From Tahibacter amnicola (lineage in GTDB: Bacteria > Pseudomonadota > Gammaproteobacteria > Xanthomonadales > Rhodanobacteraceae): a stretch of 64,000 nt of DNA. The notes beneath the pieces were generated by a model. That model was not told where the DNA came from and ran no database searches. It saw nothing but the letters and a program-made list of their open reading frames with translations. Location of the stretch: positions 2,071,001-2,135,000 of the forward strand of contig NZ_CP104694.1 of the NCBI RefSeq assembly GCF_025398735.1, written 5' to 3'. The position numbers and the translations under genes are program-made. Positions 56,912 through 64,000 of the stretch are shown piece by piece; the first letter of the stretch is position 1; every line of letters begins with the position of its first letter.

Positions 56912-58315
56912 TTATTGAAACCCGTTCTTGAAGATCTGGTCGTAGGTCCCGGGCGGCTGGTCGCTGCCCTGGAAGATGCCCAGCGGCGAATAGCCGCTGT
57001 ACCCGGGGAACACATAGTAGACATTGGGATTGCCCAGCCGGCGCACCAGGGCTTCGGAGATGACGCGGCGATAGTCCGTGGTCACGGCGACATCCGCGCC
57101 TTCGTACAGCTGGGCGCTGGCAAGGCCGGGAAAGGTGCCGTAGGTCCGACCGCCGTTGACGCTGGCGCCCAGTGCCAGCATCACGTTGCCATAGCCGTGA
57201 TCCGTGCCGCCCGACTCATTCTCGTTCACCCGTCGGCCGAATTCGCTCATCACCAGTACGCTGACCTTCTGCATGTGGTTGGTCGCGCCGGATGACAGGT
57301 CGGTGTAGAACGCGCCGAGCATGTCGGACAGTTCCTGCACCTTGTTGCCGAAGTAGTCGTAGGTGTTGGCCGGATTGCCCTGGCCGTCGTGAGTGTCCCA
57401 GCCACCGTAGTCGACGGTTGCGATCCGAAGTCCAAGGCCCGCTTTTATCATTTGCGCAATATTGCGCAATTGTGTTCCCAGTGCGCCATCGCCGTAATTG
57501 GCGCCGCCGGCGGGCTGATAGCCCCCCGGATTGCTGGAGGCGTTATATAGCCGGAAATTGAGCGGACGCATGGCGGCCAGCGCATCGAGCGTCTGTTGGC
57601 CGGCCACCTCCAGCGCGTCTGAACCGGCCCACAGCTGCGGCAGGGTCTCGACGAAACCGCTGAAACCGGCGGGCAGGTCGTTCGCCGCGTAGTTGTCCCG
57701 GGCGTTCCACGCCCAGGCGGCGGTATCCAGGCGGAATTCAGAACCGTAGTAGGCCGTGATTGTCTCGGTACTCGACAGGAGGCTGGTAGAGGTGATCGCG
57801 CCCATGCACACCGAAGGAATCGGCACATTGGCTGGCAATCCACCGGAGATCAGGTGCCGGGTGAGCCAGCCCACGCCGCTGCCCTGCTGGCCGCCGAGAC
57901 CGAATTCCATGTTGGCCTGGGAATCGAAGTGGCTGCGCGTGACCGGCGTGTTGACCTGCCCGGCGCCCAGTACCACGGCCAGGTGATTGGATTGATACAG
58001 CGCCTGCAATGCGGTTGCCCGTGGATGCAGGCCCCATAGTCCGTTGGTGTTGGGTAGCGGCAATGCCGCGCCGGCGCCCGACAGGGGAATCTTCAGCGTC
58101 GGCCGCAGTTGTTCGTAGGTGGCGCGGTCGTTGCCGCCAACCGGCGGTACGAGGCTCAGGCCGTCGGTGCCGCCGCGCAGGAACAGTACGACGAGCGTGT
58201 TGTCAGTGGCCGCCGCCGGATCGAATGCCGCGCCGAAGGCGTTCGGGCTCGCTGCGCCCGCGATAGCGCTGGCGCAGCAACCCTTGAGGAAATCGCGTCG
58301 ATGGATAGTGGTCAT
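56912..58315 (-). CDS. DUF1501 family protein, Tat-type export signal
   Basis: A 467-aa protein with an N-terminal twin-arginine signal (HRRDFLKGCCASAIAG), so it is probably exported folded. The DUF1501 core has LVVLFLRGGTDGLSLVPP, WDTHDGQ and VLVMSEFGRRVNENESGGTDHGYGN (in parts). These recall the metal site of the alkaline-phosphatase/sulfatase fold. No activity is established for the family. It lies seven bases after the DUF1800 gene on the same strand, an arrangement that recurs in many proteobacteria and planctomycetes. Confidence 0.88.
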   Translation of the reverse strand: MTTIHRRDFLKGCCASAIAGAASPNAFGAAFDPAAATDNTLVVLFLRGGTDGLSLVPPVGGNDRATYEQLRPTLKIPLSGAGAALPLPNTNGLWGLHPRATALQALYQSNHLAVVLGAGQVNTPVTRSHFDSQANMEFGLGGQQGSGVGWLTRHLISGGLPANVPIPSVCMGAITSTSLLSSTETITAYYGSEFRLDTAAWAWNARDNYAANDLPAGFSGFVETLPQLWAGSDALEVAGQQTLDALAAMRPLNFRLYNASSNPGGYQPAGGANYGDGALGTQLRNIAQMIKAGLGLRIATVDYGGWDTHDGQGNPANTYDYFGNKVQELSDMLGAFYTDLSSGATNHMQKVSVLVMSEFGRRVNENESGGTDHGYGNVMLALGASVNGGRTYGTFPGLASAQLYEGADVAVTTDYRRVISEALVRRLGNPNVYYVFPGYSGYSPLGIFQGSDQPPGTYDQIFKNGFQ

Positions 58316-58322
58316 GGCTGGC

Positions 58323-60113
58323 TTACCGGCGCAGATAGTCGGGGCTGCACAGAATCAACGCGACCATTGTGCGCAGGCGTGATTGCGTGTAGTGCGCTTT
58401 GAGATTGGTGCCCGCCCAGGCTTCGTTGAGCGACAGGGCTTCCGTCGCGGCAGCGTTCTGGCGCAGGTAGTTCACGGCGACCGGATAGGTCGGCGAAGGG
58501 CGTCCCCCCAACAGGCGGTCGCACCAGTAGCCGGCGATGTTGCTGGCGTGGCGGTCGGCGGCGTTGGGAAATGCCGCGAGCGTCTGGGCCAGCACATCAG
58601 CGACATAGGGCGTACTGGTGTTGCCGTTGACCTGGCGCATCTCTGGCAGTCGTCCCAGCAGGCGGAAGGTCATGCCCAGGGCGCCGGTGGAGGCCCAGGC
58701 GACGCGCTTGTCGGGATAGCCGTTTGGCGCCGGCCAATAGAACAGGCGGTTGCCGGTGAATTGCAGGCGGCTGATGAATTCCTCGGACGTCGTCCAGGCC
58801 GAGGTGTAGTCCGGCACGGGTGTGAAATCGGCGCCCAGGGCGCGCAGCGCACCCACGGCCGCAACGGCCGGACGCTTCATGCGCAGGCCCCAGCTGGTGC
58901 GGAAATCCGCTGAATTGAGGATCAGGCGGACAACGCGCGCGATCTGGTCGGGCGCCTGCCAGTTGGTGATGAATTCGGTGGCGGCCGCGTTGACCAGTGC
59001 GGCCGGCGGATCGTCCGCGACAAAGCGCCGGCACAGCTTCTTCGCCACGAAGCGGGCCGTGCCCGGGTGGGAAGCCAGGATATCGAGCAGGCGCGTACCG
59101 TCGGCCTGGTGCTGGTAAGGAGCGATATAGCGGTTGAGGATGTATTTCTGGTACTGGTCGTGCCAGTCGTCGCGATAGATGAATGTGCCGTCGTTCTCGG
59201 CCGGGTACTGCCAGTGACCGTTCCTGAGCGTCCAGCCGGTCAATGCGCTGGTTGCCTCGTAGACGTCAATGTCCACATATTTCAAACGTACCGAAGTGCC
59301 GTCGGCCAGCTGCCCGATCGGCAGGGACGGGTCGTCCGGATACAGCACGCCGCCGTAGTTTTCCGCGCCCAGCGTGTGCAGTTCGAACAGCTCGCGCGCG
59401 AAGTTCTCGTTCGGGCCGGCGCGGGTGGAGGAGTACAAGTCGAGGTAATACATCATCGTCGTCGACTTGGTCACTTCTTCCAGCATTGCGCGGAAGTTGC
59501 CCAGGGCGCGCGGCCGGATGATGTCGCGATCGTAGTGCGGGAAGACCGGGCCACCGTTGTAGTCCCAGCCAAACACGCTGAAATGGTCGTGCCAGAAATC
59601 GACCATGGTCTCGAACAGCTGGCGCTGGCTGTAGGCCTGGCGGATCAGGGTGGCGCATTCGTTCTCGGCCATCGGCCGCATGCGCACCGCGTAGTCGGCG
59701 GTGGATTCGTGGTCGGTCCACAGCTGCTGCAGGCTCTTGCCGAGCGTGGTGAGCGCGGCGGCGGCGAGCCGACTGTCGCAGGCGCTGTCGTTGATCGACG
59801 CTGGCGCCAGCTGGCGCTCAACCCAGGCGGCCCAGCGCGCCTCATCGCTCGCACCCGGCAGCGCGGCGAGAGCGGCGATGTCGGCTGGCGAAACGCCGAA
59901 GCCTGCCTTGCTCAGCCAGCGGAACGGTGCCGGGGGCACGGCGTAGGTGACAGCCGCCGCGTCGCGTTCCGCCAGGCGGGTATCCATCGACGGTTTTTCG
60001 GAGCGGCGCATTGGCGCCGTTTCGGGCTCGGCGATGCCGATGGCGCAGGCGAGGGCGCCGAACAGACGCCGGCGCGTGGCGAAGGCGGATGCCGTCGCAG
60101 TGGAACCAACCAT
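58323..60113 (-). CDS. DUF1800 family protein, probable Tat substrate
   Basis: A 596-aa protein. The N-terminus (RRRLFGALACAIGIA) is a short basic and hydrophobic signal, Tat-like. The DUF1800 domain has LSKAGFGVSPADIAAL, FWHDHFSVFGWD, GPNENFARELFELHTLG and the GGVLYPDD stretch. It is the partner gene of DUF1501. The function is unknown. The ATG at 60113 follows GGAG; an upstream in-frame start at 60149 lacks a site. Confidence 0.88.
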   Translation of the reverse strand: MVGSTATASAFATRRRLFGALACAIGIAEPETAPMRRSEKPSMDTRLAERDAAAVTYAVPPAPFRWLSKAGFGVSPADIAALAALPGASDEARWAAWVERQLAPASINDSACDSRLAAAALTTLGKSLQQLWTDHESTADYAVRMRPMAENECATLIRQAYSQRQLFETMVDFWHDHFSVFGWDYNGGPVFPHYDRDIIRPRALGNFRAMLEEVTKSTTMMYYLDLYSSTRAGPNENFARELFELHTLGAENYGGVLYPDDPSLPIGQLADGTSVRLKYVDIDVYEATSALTGWTLRNGHWQYPAENDGTFIYRDDWHDQYQKYILNRYIAPYQHQADGTRLLDILASHPGTARFVAKKLCRRFVADDPPAALVNAAATEFITNWQAPDQIARVVRLILNSADFRTSWGLRMKRPAVAAVGALRALGADFTPVPDYTSAWTTSEEFISRLQFTGNRLFYWPAPNGYPDKRVAWASTGALGMTFRLLGRLPEMRQVNGNTSTPYVADVLAQTLAAFPNAADRHASNIAGYWCDRLLGGRPSPTYPVAVNYLRQNAAATEALSLNEAWAGTNLKAHYTQSRLRTMVALILCSPDYLRR

Positions 60114-60219
60114 GAGAACTCCGCAGCGCGGTCGAAGACGAGACGCCAAGGCTAATCAATACATCGGGGTCAGTCGTGAACCAGGTCACCGATTGACGAG
60201 TCGCTAGCATGACCGGCTG

Positions 60220-60239
60220 CCACGGCGCTGCTGCCGTGG
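60220..60239. terminator. Hairpin after murB
   Basis: CCACGGC (60220-60226) pairs with GCCGTGG (60233-60239) around six bases. It lies 37 bases past the murB stop on the minus strand. There is no T tract, so this is only a possible terminator. Confidence 0.35.
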
Positions 60240-60276
60240 TTGCTTCAGTGCGCGCAGAAGCGCCTGTGGCCGTCGT

Positions 60277-61332
60277 TCACAGCACCCGTGGCTCTGGTTC
60301 CAGCAGCACGCCGAAACGCGCCTGTACGCCCGCCTGGACGTGCTGCGCCACATCCCACAGCTGAGCCCCGGTAGCGCTGCCGTGGTTGACCAGGACCAGC
60401 GCGTGCTGTTCCGACACGCCGGCATCGCCCTGGCGGAATCCTTTCAGTCCGGCCGATTCGATCAACCACGCGGCGGAAAGCTTGCAGTGGTCCGCTCCCG
60501 CGGGCCAGGCCGGCATGCCCGGATGCGCGGCCTTGAGCGCCTGCGCCACGCCGGCTTCGACGATGGGGTTCTTGAAGAAGCTGCCGGCGTTGCCGATGAC
60601 CGCCGGATCCGGCAGTTTGCGCCGGCGCAGCCGCGTGACAGCCTCGGCAATCAGCGTGGCGGTCGGCGTTGCCACGCCCATGCGGGCCAGCTCGTCGCCG
60701 ATGCCGGCGTAGTCGGTTCGCAACGTCCCCTGGCGCGGCAGACGCAACACCACGGCGGTGACAATCCAGCGGTCCGGCTCGTGCTTGAAGCACGAGTCCC
60801 GGTAGGCAAAGCGGCAATCGGCATTGCCCAGCCGCACGATGCAGCCTTGGCGACGATCGTAGGCTTCGACGGCGTGAATCACGTCGCACACCTCCACGCC
60901 GTAGGCGCCGATGTTCTGGATCGGCGCTGCACCGACCATGCCCGGGATCAGCACGAGGTTCTCCAGCCCGGAAAATCCCTTCGCCAGGGTCCAGTGGACC
61001 AGATCGTTCCAGCTTTCGCCGGCCGCCACGTGCAGCAGGGCGCTGTCACCGTCGTCCTCCAGCACGTTGATGCCGCGGGTACCGAGGTTCAGGACCACGC
61101 CCGGGAAATCGCGCGTGAAAAGCAGATTGCTGCCCTCGCCCAGCGGCAGCAGCGGCAGGCTGCGCACCAGCGGAAACGCCAGCACCTCCGCCAGTGCCGT
61201 GCTGTCACGCACGTCGACCAGCAGGTTTGCGCGGGCCGCCACGCGGAACGTGTTGCGGCCATTCAATGCGGCGTCTTCGAGGATGGTGTAGCCGGGGCCG
61301 TCGAAACGTGCCGGCGCAACGGTAAAACTCAT
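60277..61332 (-). CDS. murB: UDP-N-acetylenolpyruvoylglucosamine reductase
   Basis: A 351-aa FAD enzyme that reduces the enolpyruvyl group to give UDP-MurNAc for peptidoglycan. LNGRNTFRVAA, PLLPLGEGSNLLFT, IPGMVGAAPIQNIGAYGVEV and the Ser-containing NAGSFFKNPIV are the FAD and active-site motifs. The Tyr loop and length fit the type I (E. coli-like) form. ATG 61332 was chosen; an upstream TTG at 61362 is unlikely. pyrD is 57 bases upstream on the same strand. Confidence 0.96.
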   Translation of the reverse strand: MSFTVAPARFDGPGYTILEDAALNGRNTFRVAARANLLVDVRDSTALAEVLAFPLVRSLPLLPLGEGSNLLFTRDFPGVVLNLGTRGINVLEDDGDSALLHVAAGESWNDLVHWTLAKGFSGLENLVLIPGMVGAAPIQNIGAYGVEVCDVIHAVEAYDRRQGCIVRLGNADCRFAYRDSCFKHEPDRWIVTAVVLRLPRQGTLRTDYAGIGDELARMGVATPTATLIAEAVTRLRRRKLPDPAVIGNAGSFFKNPIVEAGVAQALKAAHPGMPAWPAGADHCKLSAAWLIESAGLKGFRQGDAGVSEQHALVLVNHGSATGAQLWDVAQHVQAGVQARFGVLLEPEPRVL

Positions 61333-61389
61333 TCGGAATGCCCGCGTCGAGGAGTTCGTCAAGCGATGGATCGTGTGAAGGCGACGGCG

Positions 61390-62424
61390 TCAGCGGCGCG
61401 ACGGGCCCACGAGCGGGCGCAGGGCGTCGACGCATTCGCCAATCAGCGCAGGTCCGCGATAGACCATGCCCGTGTAGATCTGCACCAGGCTCGCGCCGGC
61501 CTCGACCTTCTTCTGCGCGTCCGTACCCGCGAGAATACCGCCCACACCGATCAGCGGGATGCGGCCAGACAACCGTTGCGCCATGCCCTGCAGCACCGCG
61601 GTAGAGCGTTCGAAGACCGGCCGCCCGGAAAGACCACCGGCTTCGCCGGCATACCGATGGCCGGCGACGGCCTGGCGGTCGACGGTCGTATTGGTGCAGA
61701 TCAGGCCATCGATCTGCGTGGCGAGCAGCACGTCGGCGATCGCATCCAGCTCGGCCGCAGTGAGGTCCGGAGCAATCTTCAGGAACATCGGCTTGCGCGC
61801 GCCGTGCTGCGCCGCGAGTTGTTCCTGGCGTTCACGCAGCGTGCTGATGAAGCGCTTGAGTGTTTCCTCTTCCTGCAGATCACGCAGCCCCTGGGTGTTG
61901 GGCGAGGAGATGTTGACGGTGACGTAGCTGGCGCGTGGGTAGACCCGCTCCAGGCAGTGCAGGTAGTCGTCGACGGCGCGCTCGTTGGGGGTGTCCTTGT
62001 TCTTGCCGATGTTGATGCCGAGCACGCCGGAGAATTTCGCGCATTCTGTATTTTTGACAAGTGCGTCAACGCCGGCGTTGTTGAAGCCGAGCCGGTTGAT
62101 CACGGCATCGTACTCGGGCAGGCGGAACATGCGTGGCTTCGGATTGCCGGCCTGCGGCCGCGGCGTGGTGGTTCCTACTTCGATGAAGCCGAACCCGAGT
62201 GATGCCAGTGCATCGACGTGGGCGGCATTCTTGTCCAGTCCTGCGGCAAGTCCGACGGGGTTGGGAAACGGAATGCCGCAGACCGTCACCGGCAGCGGCG
62301 CGGGACGCGACGCCAGTAGCGGATTCACGCCGCTGCGGTAGGCAGCTTCCAGGCCGAGCAGGCCATAGTCGTGGGCTTTTTCGGCGTCCAGCAGGAACAG
62401 GAAAGGGCGGGCCAGGGAATACAC
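61390..62424 (-). CDS. pyrD: Dihydroorotate dehydrogenase (quinone), class 2
   Basis: A 344-aa peripheral membrane flavoprotein of pyrimidine synthesis that passes electrons to quinone. The N-terminal amphipathic helix ([20 protein letters not shown]), [30 protein letters not shown] with the catalytic Ser, and [11 protein letters not shown] are seen. The GTG at 62424 gives the usual start. The frame reads 52 codons further up, without family support. It feeds electrons to the same quinone pool as complex I. Confidence 0.95.
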   Translation of the reverse strand: MYSLARPFLFLLDAEKAHDYGLLGLEAAYRSGVNPLLASRPAPLPVTVCGIPFPNPVGLAAGLDKNAAHVDALASLGFGFIEVGTTTPRPQAGNPKPRMFRLPEYDAVINRLGFNNAGVDALVKNTECAKFSGVLGINIGKNKDTPNERAVDDYLHCLERVYPRASYVTVNISSPNTQGLRDLQEEETLKRFISTLRERQEQLAAQHGARKPMFLKIAPDLTAAELDAIADVLLATQIDGLICTNTTVDRQAVAGHRYAGEAGGLSGRPVFERSTAVLQGMAQRLSGRIPLIGVGGILAGTDAQKKVEAGASLVQIYTGMVYRGPALIGECVDALRPLVGPSRR

Positions 62425-62822
62425 GGGCGGGTTCTCGGTGGGTTTGCCGCGCGCGATCGGCACGGCCGGGAGAAAGGCGCGCGGAGCATAGCGGACCGGC
62501 GTCACCGACTCAAAGCGTTGCGCGGCCGTTTTCAAGCCCATTCGCGGGCATCCGCCGTGCGCCTGCACGATGTGAAGCATTGCGAAACCGGCGGGGCGTC
62601 TGCGGATGCGTCTTGAGCGGCCGTGTCCGCCTCGCCTAGTGTGTGCGGGCGGCGGCCACGACGGACCGCCGCACGGTTCGCCGCGGCGCGCGGCGTTCAG
62701 GGGGAATCGATGGCACCAGGGTGCGCGATGCGCCGGTCCGGGTATTGGCCCGACGAGGCAGGGCGGAGCAGCTCGTTCCTGCGTCCGCGGCGGGCGCGTA
62801 TGCCGGTCGGCGGGGATCCCTC
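62425..62822. other. Intergenic region between pyrD and the DUF11 gene
   Basis: A divergent gap of 398 bases. It holds a GCGGCGG/CCGCCGC inverted repeat near 62649-62674. In-frame codons of the DUF11 ORF run back to 62643, but they are Arg-rich and unlike a signal peptide. No clear promoter hexamers were picked. Confidence 0.45.
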
Positions 62823-63416
62823 ATGATGTTCCGCGCAGGCGCCGCGACAGGTCTGCGCAGCGGGCGGATGTCCGCGGTGGTGGCTGCCGGTGCAGGTGGC
62901 GCCACGGCGCCGCCGGTCCCGACGATCGACCTGGCGCTCCTGCATTCCATCACGCCCGCGGCGGGCCCGGGTGGTGCCCCGGTCAACGTTCGCGTCGATG
63001 TGGTGAACAACGGACCCGCGACGGGCACGAATGTCGTGGTGACCGATGCCTTGCCGCCGGGTTATCGGTTTATCGCGGCCGTCACGAGTGCCGGCCATTT
63101 CGTTCCCGAGTCCGGCCGGTGGCATGTGGGTACCCTGCGGGCCGGCGGCAGCCAGACCATGACGCTGACGGCGCTGCGCGACAGCGATGGTGTCGATGCG
63201 GTCCGGGCGCGCGTGAGTGCCGTCGAATACGACGTCGACCTGGCCAACAACGCCAGCGCCCCGAACCAGTTGTCGCCGACGAACGGTTGGTCCGATGGCC
63301 TGCTGATGTGTGCCGCCGTCTGCGTGGTCGTGTTGGTAGTGATGCTGGCCGGGATCGTGCGACGCAACTGGTGTGCGCGTCGCGGAGAAAAGTCCGCGAA
63401 GCTTCGCGGTGAATAG
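62823..63416 (+). CDS. DUF11-domain protein with a C-terminal membrane anchor
   Basis: A 197-aa protein. Residues about 35-135 form one DUF11 beta-sandwich domain (VDVVNNGPATGTNVVVTDALPPGY, in parts; ending DLANNAS). A C-terminal helix (about 158-178, CAAVCVVVLVVMLAGIV) and a basic tail RRNWCARR follow, which suggests a surface- or periplasm-facing domain held by a membrane anchor. The N-terminus is only a weak signal. The start is uncertain: ATG 62823, 62826 or an upstream one. The function is unknown; DUF11 domains usually lie in large surface proteins. Confidence 0.7.
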   Translation: MMFRAGAATGLRSGRMSAVVAAGAGGATAPPVPTIDLALLHSITPAAGPGGAPVNVRVDVVNNGPATGTNVVVTDALPPGYRFIAAVTSAGHFVPESGRWHVGTLRAGGSQTMTLTALRDSDGVDAVRARVSAVEYDVDLANNASAPNQLSPTNGWSDGLLMCAAVCVVVLVVMLAGIVRRNWCARRGEKSAKLRGE

Positions 63417-63766
63417 ACGGCTATACGGCCATTCGTTGCCGCACCATCCAATGATCACGATTTGTAGCGCGGCGTCGGCGCTGGCATGATTTCGATGTTT
63501 GCGCCGGCGATAGGTGATGTCGTCACAATTTGTTGACGTCTGCGCGGTATCGCGCGGTTCCAGTCGACTGCGTACGGTAAAGATTGTTGCCATCGATACA
63601 TTTCTTCACGGCAATGGCCTTGATTCGGGGCTTGCCCCTCTTCCCGTAGCGCACTGACGCGCCGAAGATGGGCTGGACGTTTCGTCGCTACGCGGCCACT
63701 TCGCACGACGATATGTCGGAACGGCACGGGCAGCCGGTGGGTCTGGCCAAGCGGAGGAGCACAGGT
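63417..63766. other. Intergenic region with one operator-like word
   Basis: A 350-base stretch after the DUF11 gene. It has GTCACAATTTGTT (63522-63534) inside CGTCA-N8-TGACG, an inverted repeat. The same word lies before the ECF sigma gene. A minus-strand open frame (63455-63850) is Arg/Pro-rich without motifs and was not called. Confidence 0.4.
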
Positions 63767-64000
63767 ATGAATCGTCGAGAATCGATGGCGTTGCCCGGAT
63801 TGCCGGCCTACGCCACCGCGCCGTTGCAACGTTCGGGGGGGCGACGTCACGCGATGGCGTCAGCCGCAGTCGCTGTGCTCGCACCGGAGGCGTGCGTGAC
63901 CCAGTTGGTCGCAGCGCTGGATCCGGCGCACGCGGAAGTTGTGGCCTGCGGAGGCCTCGAAGGTGTACTGCGGCTCGCGGCGGCGGGACGGCTGGGCATG
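63767..64000 (+). CDS. Start of an unrecognised protein, cut by the window end
   Basis: An ATG with GGAGGAG seven bases upstream opens a frame of 78 codons that is still open at the last base. The protein begins MNRRESMALPGLPAYATAP and continues with an Ala/Val/Leu-rich part (ASAAVAVLAPEACVTQLVAA). It is not a clear signal peptide. Too little is visible to assign a family. The strong ribosome site is the main support. Confidence 0.55.
   Translation, partial: MNRRESMALPGLPAYATAPLQRSGGRRHAMASAAVAVLAPEACVTQLVAALDPAHAEVVACGGLEGVLRLAAAGRLGM

Noticed and set aside
63455-63850. Minus-strand 131-aa frame near the window end
   Set aside because: Arg/Pro-rich, no motif, poor start, and it overlaps the plus-strand frame that has a strong ribosome site.

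Overview
The window is a high-GC gammaproteobacterial chromosome segment. Its gene content and order point to the Lysobacterales/Xanthomonadales, probably Rhodanobacteraceae or a close relative; this is inferred from synteny and protein style, not from a marker search. No phage, transposase, integrase, plasmid gene or CRISPR array was seen.

From 1 to about 14.5 kb are two conserved housekeeping runs. The first is eno-ftsB-ispD-ispF-truD-surE-pcm-yqaA-nlpD-rpoS: cell division, isoprenoid precursors, tRNA pseudouridine, stationary-phase survival and protein repair, then the general stress sigma factor. The second is yhbY/rlmE-ftsH-folP-glmM. A 2OG-Fe(II) oxygenase and an SDR oxidoreductase follow, then tpiA-secG and tRNA-Leu(GAG). 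From 18.1 to 32.9 kb lies a complete 14-gene NADH:quinone oxidoreductase operon, nuoA to nuoN. It sits between tRNA-Leu(GAG) and initiator tRNA-fMet.

From 32.9 to 42.1 kb is the transcription/translation block: tRNA-fMet, two terminators, rimP-nusA-infB-rbfA-truB-rpsO-pnp. From 42.1 to 49.2 kb there is a class III PHA synthase pair (phaE-phaC), a small membrane protein, an EcsC-like protein with a histone H1-like tail, an ABC exporter, mtnA and a GtrA protein.

From 49.2 to 62.4 kb every gene is on the minus strand: an ECF sigma/anti-sigma pair, a CorA transporter, an unrecognised 410-aa membrane-anchored protein, DUF4105 and CorC proteins, an AlkB-type hydroxylase, a Tat-type DUF1800-DUF1501 pair, murB and pyrD. 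The last 1.6 kb holds a DUF11 protein and the start of an unrecognised gene.

The protein genes are mostly familiar. The less expected material is non-coding: a three-way-junction fold before truD, three tandem hairpins with changing stems before rbfA, a switch-like leader before mtnA, a long leader hairpin on rpsO, and REP-like repeats inside the nuo operon and behind the DUF1501 gene. All folds were read by eye and no energies were calculated.
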